Under the pieces are notes generated by a model, which worked only from the letters and a program-made list of their open reading frames with translations, was not told the DNA's origin and made no database searches. The position numbers and the translations under genes were made by a program. Source: Halomicrobium urmianum (GTDB taxonomy: Archaea > Halobacteriota > Halobacteria > Halobacteriales > Haloarculaceae). From it: 64,000 bases of DNA. The DNA is taken from the NCBI RefSeq assembly GCF_020217425.1, contig NZ_CP084090.1, forward strand, positions 1,674,001-1,738,000, written 5' to 3'. Below, piece by piece: positions 59,162 to 64,000 of this stretch (positions are counted from its first letter, which is position 1; each line of letters opens with the position of its first letter).

Positions 59162-59389
59162 GTGGAGCGCGAGCGACCCCGCTCGACGGTCCGCGCCAGC
59201 GCGGCGAGCGTCGCCGGACTGCTCGCCGCTGGCGGTGCCGTCGCCGTCCTCCCCGCCCGCTCTGCTCTCGCCGGCGGTAACCCGCGCTACTGCGCGGGCG
59301 GGCCGGGATCCTCCGGCGCGATCACACTGGGGCTGGTCGCCCTCGTGGTCCGGTGGCTCACCGCTCGGCTTCTGCTTCGGCAGCGGTGA
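59162..59389 (+). CDS. Possible small membrane protein, 75 aa (weak)
   Basis: The frame from GTG 59162 encodes a basic start, a hydrophobic helix (SAASVAGLLAAGGAVAVLPA), a GGNPRYCAGGPGSSG segment and a second helix (AITLGLVALVVRWLTARLLL). Composition suits a small membrane protein, but there is no clear promoter, no recognised family, and no acidic bias. It may be spurious. Confidence 0.35.
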   Translation: MERERPRSTVRASAASVAGLLAAGGAVAVLPARSALAGGNPRYCAGGPGSSGAITLGLVALVVRWLTARLLLRQR

Positions 59390-59501
59390 TCGGGCGGTCG
59401 ACGGCACCGGTGCCCGCGCCCGACGACGGCGGCGAGCGATTTCCGCTCGTGAAACTGACGGGTATATTTAACGACGGGACTCGATATTTCCACGACGGAC
59501 T

Positions 59502-60035
59502 ATAGCGGAAAGCGGGTCGCGGGGAGCGGGCGAGCGGGCGGTCTCGTCGATCGTCGGCGTCGTCCTCCTGATAGCCATCGCCGTCGTTCTGGCTGCGGTC
59601 GTGGCGACGGTGGCGCTGGGATTCGAGTCCGAGCTCCGGGAGCCGCCACCCAGCGGGACCTTCGAGACCGACTACGTTCCGAGCGGCGAGGACAACACTG
59701 ACCACAGGCCCTACGTCACGATCACCTACCGGAGCGGGGAGACGGCAGACGCGACGAACATCTACATCGTCGACGAGGACGGCAACTCGGTCACGTGGCG
59801 GGACGTCTGGACCGGCGGGCCCGAGGTCCGCGCCGGCGAGTACGTCCACGTCGACGGCAACCAGAGCGACGGGGCGCTGAACGACCTCTGCGCGGCCGGC
59901 CAGGCCTATCGGGTCGTCTACCGCGAGGACGGGCAGTCGAACCTCGCCCTCGAGTGGACCGCACCCAGTGATCCGTCGCTCCCGTCGAGTTCCTCGTCCG
60001 ACGACGACGGCGACGGGGTCCCCGACTGGTGCTGA
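59502..60035 (+). CDS. Type IV pilin-like protein without a standard start codon
   Basis: In frame, IAESGSRGAGERAVSSIVGVVLLIAIAVVLAAVVATVALGFESEL is the class III signal and pilin helix seen in haloarchaeal pilins (R-A-V-S-x-I-V-G-V-x-L-L), cleaved by PibD. A globular beta domain and an Asp/Ser-rich tail ending DGVPDWC follow, about 177 residues in all. GTATATTTAA at 59462-59471 predicts transcription near 59493-59500. No ATG, GTG or TTG exists in frame before 59601, which is inside the helix. ATA at 59502 is the best candidate start; otherwise the start codon is mutated and the gene dead. Confidence 0.65.
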   Translation: MAESGSRGAGERAVSSIVGVVLLIAIAVVLAAVVATVALGFESELREPPPSGTFETDYVPSGEDNTDHRPYVTITYRSGETADATNIYIVDEDGNSVTWRDVWTGGPEVRAGEYVHVDGNQSDGALNDLCAAGQAYRVVYREDGQSNLALEWTAPSDPSLPSSSSSDDDGDGVPDWC

Positions 60036-60110
60036 CGGCTGCTGGTGCGGCGTCCGTCGCCGGCTTGCCTCGACCGACGGTCTAATCGGGGACCGCTCCT
60101 AGCACCGTTC

Positions 60111-61499
60111 GTGAACGGCAACGACCGAGCGATCGTCGCGCTCGTGATGGTGGGCCACGCGCTGGTGCACACCTACGAGCTGGCCGTCCCGATCTTCCTG
60201 CCGATCTGGCTGGCCGAGTTCTCGGTGATCGACCTCGGGGTCGCGCAGGTCGCGGTGACGACGGCGACGCTGGGAGCCGTGGTGACGCTCGGCTACGGCC
60301 TGTTCGGCGTCGGCGCCCTGCCGGCGGGCGTGCTCGTCGACCGGTACGGGTCGCGGCGGCTCATCGCCGGCTGTCTGGCCGGCATGGCCGTGGCGTTCGT
60401 CCTGCTCGGCCTCGCGCCGAACGTCGTCGCCATCGCCGTGGCGCTGGTGGTCTGGGGCGTCGCGGCCTCGGTCTACCACCCCGCCGGGCTGGCGCTCGTC
60501 TCCAAGGGCGTCCAGGAGCGCGGCACCGGGTTCGCGTACCACGGCGTCGCCGGCAACCTCGGCACCGGCCTCGGGCCGCTGGCGGCCGCCGTCCTCCTGC
60601 TCGTCCTCGAGTGGCGCACCGTGGCGCTGCTGCTGGCCGCGCCCGCCCTCGTCGGCGCCGCTTACGCCGTCCGCGCCAGGTTCGACGAGACGGCGGCCGT
60701 CGAACCGGAGACCGTGACCGACGGGGGCGACGACCCGGAGGCGGGCGACGCCGGCGACCACGGCCCGGGCGGTGAGGCGAGCGACGTCTCCGCGAGCCGA
60801 TCCTCGTCAGAGCGGCGCTCTGACGGCGGCGTGGACTCGCTCACCGCCTTCCTCGGCGAGTCGCGGCGGCTGTTCGCCAGCGCGTTCGCGCTCGTGTTCG
60901 TCGTCGTCGCGTGCTCCGGGCTGTACTACCGCGGCATCCTGACCTTCCTGCCGGAACTGCTGGGCGACCTGCCCGGGTTCGAGCCCGTCGCCGTCGCCGC
61001 CGTGCTGCCCGACGCCCTGTCGACCGCCGTCGGCGTCGAGGCGGGCGACGGCCGCACCCTGGAGCCGGGGCGGTACTTCTACTCGGCGCTGCTGCTGGTC
61101 GGCGTGGTCGGGCAGTACGCCGGCGGCAAACTCACCGACCGCGTCCCCGTCGAGTACGGCGTCGTCGGCGGCTTCGGCGTCCTCGCGGTCCTGGCGCTGC
61201 TGTTTGTCCCCGTCGCGAACCTCGGCGTCGGCCCGCTGCTGGCCTTCGGCGCGGTGCTCGGCGTCGCCCTGTTCGGCGTCCAGCCCGTCGAGCAGGCCAC
61301 CGTCGCCGAGTACACCCCCGCGGACACCCGCGGGCTCTCCTACGGGTTCACCTACCTCGGCGTCTTCGGCGTCGGCGCGCTGGGCGCGACCGTCGCCGGG
61401 ACCGCCCTCGCCGTCGCCGGGCCGCCGGCGCTGTTCGGGGTGCTGGCCGTCCTCGCCGCCGCCGCGGCGACGGTGGGCGTGGTTCTCCTTCGGCGGTGA
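60111..61499 (+). CDS. MFS permease with long central acidic loop
   Basis: The product has about 462 residues and twelve predicted transmembrane helices. The facilitator motif is GVLVDRYGSRRLIAGCLAG. Between helices 6 and 7 an acidic, Ser-rich loop (EPETVTDGGDDPEAGDAGDHG...) is exceptionally long for the family. VYHPAGLALVSKGVQERGTGFAYHGVAGNLG resembles fosmidomycin-resistance-type permeases. The GTG at 60111 gives MNGNDRAIVALVMVGHALVHTYELAVP, the standard first helix. The substrate is unknown. Confidence 0.86.
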   Translation: MNGNDRAIVALVMVGHALVHTYELAVPIFLPIWLAEFSVIDLGVAQVAVTTATLGAVVTLGYGLFGVGALPAGVLVDRYGSRRLIAGCLAGMAVAFVLLGLAPNVVAIAVALVVWGVAASVYHPAGLALVSKGVQERGTGFAYHGVAGNLGTGLGPLAAAVLLLVLEWRTVALLLAAPALVGAAYAVRARFDETAAVEPETVTDGGDDPEAGDAGDHGPGGEASDVSASRSSSERRSDGGVDSLTAFLGESRRLFASAFALVFVVVACSGLYYRGILTFLPELLGDLPGFEPVAVAAVLPDALSTAVGVEAGDGRTLEPGRYFYSALLLVGVVGQYAGGKLTDRVPVEYGVVGGFGVLAVLALLFVPVANLGVGPLLAFGAVLGVALFGVQPVEQATVAEYTPADTRGLSYGFTYLGVFGVGALGATVAGTALAVAGPPALFGVLAVLAAAAATVGVVLLRR

Positions 61500-61512
61500 C
61501 CGGGAGACGACC

Positions 61513-61779
61513 TCAGGCGACGGACCGCCGCGTCCGCCGCACCAGCAGCCAGTTCGCGCCGGCGGCCGAGAGCAGACCGACCGCGAGCGCTAGCGTTCCC
61601 CGTACGCGGCCGAGATCGAACGTGACGTGCGCGTAGACCACCGTACCGAAGAGCGCTTCCAGAACCCCGATCAGGGCCGCCTCGCCGTCGCGATCGGCGA
61701 CGTACGAGTCGGTCGCGATCAGGAGGCAGCCGGCGGCGCTGAGAACGAGCAGACTGCCGCCGAGACCGGCCGTCGCCAT
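61513..61779 (-). CDS. Small membrane protein, 88 aa
   Basis: Three hydrophobic helices are predicted: GLGGSLLVLSAAGCLLIATDSYV, ALIGVLEALFGTVVYAHVTF and TLALAVGLLSAAGANWLLV. It starts at ATG 61779 and ends in RRTRRSVA. It lies 44 bp downstream of the HhH-MutS gene on the same strand and may be cotranscribed. No family is recognised. Confidence 0.6.
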   Translation of the reverse strand: MATAGLGGSLLVLSAAGCLLIATDSYVADRDGEAALIGVLEALFGTVVYAHVTFDLGRVRGTLALAVGLLSAAGANWLLVRRTRRSVA

Positions 61780-61823
61780 GTGCTCACGTCGTAACAGCTC
61801 AGCGAACAGTCTCGGACCTGGGT

Positions 61824-63899
61824 TCAGAACTTCTCCAGCAGGTCCCCGTAGAACGCGGCGTCCTCGTCGCTCGCGGCGTCGCCGTCGGCGAGCTTCTCGA
61901 CGATCAGCTCCGGCGTCGAGCGGGCGAGCGTCCCCTTGACGGGCGAGCGGTTCACGCGCAGTTCGCCGTCCTCCAGCCCCTCGGCCTGGATGCCGTCCAC
62001 GGTGAGGTCGGCGTCGGCGGCGTCGATGACGTCGCCGGCGAGGTGGGAGACGAAGACGGCGGTGGCGTCGCGCTCGGCCAGCGCCTCCAGGATGCCCGCG
62101 ATGATGGTCGCCGCGGCGCCGGGCTCGGTGATGCTCTCCAGCTCGTCTACCAGCACCATCACGCCCGCGTCGCTCGCCTCCCCGCCGTCTGCCGCCGCGA
62201 CGTCGCCGCCACCCTCGCCGGCGTCGTCCACACCCGTCACCAGGTCGCCGAACTGCCGCAGCGTCGACTCGAAGGCGCCGGCGTCCAGCGTCCCCTGTGT
62301 CTTGGCGTGGTAGTGCAGCTCGCGGACGCGCTCGATGCGTGCGTCCTCGGCGGGGACGGGCAGGCCCATGTGCGCGAGCGTGGTCACCAGCCCCACCAGG
62401 TCCAGCGTGGAGGTCTTGCCGCCGCTGTTGACGCCCGAGAGCAGCGCGACCCCGTCGACGCGGTAGTCGACGGGCTCGACCTCGTCGAAGGGGACGTCCA
62501 GCAGGGGCGAGCGGCCGCCCTCGACGGCGAAGCCCTCGACGGGCTCGGCCGCCGCCTCGTCGTCGCTCACTCCGCTCACCGCCGGCATCGCGCACTCGAA
62601 GTCGCGGGCGAACCGCGAGATCGCCAGCTCCACGTCCAGTTCCAGCGCCGCGTCGACCAGCGCCTCGGCGTCCTCGCGCAGCCCGGCGAGGTCGTCGGCC
62701 AGGTCGCGTTTGAGCCGGGCCGCGCGTCGGTCGCGGGCCGTCGTCAGTTCCTCGCGGAGCCGCGAGACGACGTCTTCCTCGCGCTCGACGGGGTAGGTCG
62801 GTTCGTCGGGGAACGCCCGCCGGGCGATCGACTCCGTGTCCTCGAGTTCGAGCGCGTCGACGAGGTGGTCGCGGGCCTTCCCGACGGCGGCGGCGTACTC
62901 GTCGGACAGCTCCCGCGAGAGCAGCGAGTCGACGCCCGCGCCCCGTTCGACCAGCGACAGCAGGTCCGTCCCCTCGATGGTGACGTCCCGCTCCTCGATG
63001 GCCTCCCGGAGGTGGTCGTTGGCGACCGACTCCGCCGTGGAGACGGCCGCGTCGAGGTCGTCGACGGCCGTCGTCAGCCGGTCCAGTTCGTCGTCGTCGC
63101 GGACGCCGCCCTCCTCGTCCAGCCGCTCTAAGGCGCCCTCGAGCGTGTCGAGGTCGCAGGGCGGTTCGAGGTCGGCCGCACGATGCACTCGCGCCGCCGC
63201 CCGCAGGCGGTCACGGTTGCGCGCGAAGAAGGCCAGCGGCCGCTCCGGGACGACGTCGGCGGGGTTCTCGAGGGCGTCGGGCTCGACGCGGACGTCGCCC
63301 TCGACGTCGACCCCGGAGAACGCCTCGTCGAGGACGACCACGGTCGCGTAGCTGCGGGCCAGCTCGCCCACCTGACGCGCGTCGTCGACCACCTCGACGC
63401 TGACCTCCGGGATGGCCTCCTTCGCCTCGGCGTAGCGCTCGGCGTCGCTGGTGGCCAGACACCGGTCGCGCACGCGCACGTCGCCCGGCTCGGTCAGGGG
63501 CTCGACGTCTCCCAGCGCGTCGAGCACCGCCTCGGTGGGCTCGCGGTCCATCGCCTCGCGGGCGAACGCCCGCACCTCGCGGATGCGGCCGGGCTCGCCG
63601 CTGGGGTACAGCGTCTCCAGGCGCTTCGCGGCGTAGTCCGTGACGGTCCGCTCCTCGAGCAGGTCCAGCGCCGACCGGTATATCTCCCGGGCCCGGTCCG
63701 TGGCCGGGAAGCCGCCGGGGTCGTCGTGCTCGGCCCGGATGGCCGCCCGGGCGATGCGCGCCGCTCGCCCCTCGCTGACGCCCGGGGCCTTCGCCAGCGT
63801 CGCCACGTCGCCCTCCCGCAGGGCCCGCTCGGGCTCCTCCAGCTCCCTGAGTGCGGCGGCGGTCTTGGCTCCCACGCCCGGGACCGATTCCAACTCCAT
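61824..63899 (-). CDS. HhH plus MutS-type ATPase (haloarchaeal MutS5/MutS2-like)
   Basis: The product has 691 residues. The first 60 form a double HhH (VPGVGAKTAAALREL, APGVSEGRAARIARA). The centre is a long helical lever region (residues about 230-430). The C terminus holds a MutS ATPase: Walker A SGVNSGGKTSTLDLVGLV, Walker B VMVLVDELESITEPGAAAT, and FVSHLAGDVID. It lacks the mismatch-binding and Smr domains. Proposed roles for relatives include recombination control or ribosome-collision rescue; which applies here is unknown. The ATG at 63899 fits the first HhH. Confidence 0.88.
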   Translation of the reverse strand: MELESVPGVGAKTAAALRELEEPERALREGDVATLAKAPGVSEGRAARIARAAIRAEHDDPGGFPATDRAREIYRSALDLLEERTVTDYAAKRLETLYPSGEPGRIREVRAFAREAMDREPTEAVLDALGDVEPLTEPGDVRVRDRCLATSDAERYAEAKEAIPEVSVEVVDDARQVGELARSYATVVVLDEAFSGVDVEGDVRVEPDALENPADVVPERPLAFFARNRDRLRAAARVHRAADLEPPCDLDTLEGALERLDEEGGVRDDDELDRLTTAVDDLDAAVSTAESVANDHLREAIEERDVTIEGTDLLSLVERGAGVDSLLSRELSDEYAAAVGKARDHLVDALELEDTESIARRAFPDEPTYPVEREEDVVSRLREELTTARDRRAARLKRDLADDLAGLREDAEALVDAALELDVELAISRFARDFECAMPAVSGVSDDEAAAEPVEGFAVEGGRSPLLDVPFDEVEPVDYRVDGVALLSGVNSGGKTSTLDLVGLVTTLAHMGLPVPAEDARIERVRELHYHAKTQGTLDAGAFESTLRQFGDLVTGVDDAGEGGGDVAAADGGEASDAGVMVLVDELESITEPGAAATIIAGILEALAERDATAVFVSHLAGDVIDAADADLTVDGIQAEGLEDGELRVNRSPVKGTLARSTPELIVEKLADGDAASDEDAAFYGDLLEKF

Positions 63900-64000
63900 C
63901 GACCCCCCTTTCGTCGTCGTTCAGGAAAAACCCTCCCGCTCGCCTCGCGGCCCGCGGGCATCGCCCGGGTGTGATCCGACGGCAGGGCGACAGATTCTTC
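63900..64000. other. Right-edge intergenic segment
   Basis: This holds the upstream region of the MutS-type gene. No ORF, promoter or repeat is supported in the 101 bp visible. Confidence 0.5.

Overview
The window is a piece of a chromosome from a halophilic archaeon (class Halobacteria). The evidence is roughly 70% G+C with near-saturated G/C third codon positions, strongly acidic proteins, archaeal replication genes (PolD large subunit DP2, Orc1/Cdc6, Hel308), archaeal pathways (PurO, LysW-type amino-group carrier) and many genes with a TATA box about 27 nt before the start codon, as expected for leaderless transcripts. I cannot fix the genus from sequence alone. About 70 protein genes, one tRNA gene and one decayed gene are supported.

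Layout. 1-4.5 kb: a partial GCS2-like ligase, a UspA protein, a DEDD exonuclease, a rhomboid protease, a DUF123 protein and a thioesterase. 4.5-11.4 kb: bacterial-type leuS, a squalene/phytoene synthase, an MFS permease, an orphan VapB-like protein and an eRF1/Vms1-like factor. 11.5-15.6 kb: an aldo/keto reductase, a VapBC pair with a palindromic operator, an extended SDR and an XPF-type nuclease. 15.7-24.8 kb: tRNA-Gln, purO, a phosphoesterase, aspartate kinase, a large MEDS-GAF3 histidine kinase and a DNA methylase-like protein. 25-31.4 kb: a secreted protein with a DUF4242-like partner, a zinc-finger ArsR-type regulator, and DP2 with a PPC-domain protein. 31.5-35 kb: a 2H phosphoesterase and a cluster of exported/sensor proteins of one family.

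35.1-44.4 kb holds a complete arginine operon using a LysW-type carrier, argG-H-W-X-C-B-D-E-F, preceded by an Arg-rich 33-codon leader ORF. 44.6-50.2 kb: a MazF/HTH pair, small regulators, coaD, and cgi121 overlapping hel308. 50.7-56.2 kb: a ferredoxin, a malate:quinone-type oxidoreductase, a MATE exporter, a 31-residue membrane peptide coupled to a conserved gene, and a broken acetyltransferase. 56.2-64 kb: orc1/cdc6, a halocyanin-like copper protein, a type IV pilin without a normal start codon, an MFS permease and a HhH-MutS ATPase.

The most unusual content lies between genes. Two intergenic regions (50,325-50,572 and 55,039-55,518) share a nested inverted-repeat architecture that folds on paper into a three-armed cloverleaf closed by a conserved stem; arm sequences differ while complementarity is kept. 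Mini-hairpins with GAA/TTT triloops recur beside them, behind argF and inside the broken acetyltransferase, where a 71-bp two-hairpin insert lies between GACGTC repeats. The arginine operon leader ORF has four tandem CGA codons next to mutually exclusive pairings, which suggests arginine-responsive attenuation. All pairings were found by eye and none was computed or searched.
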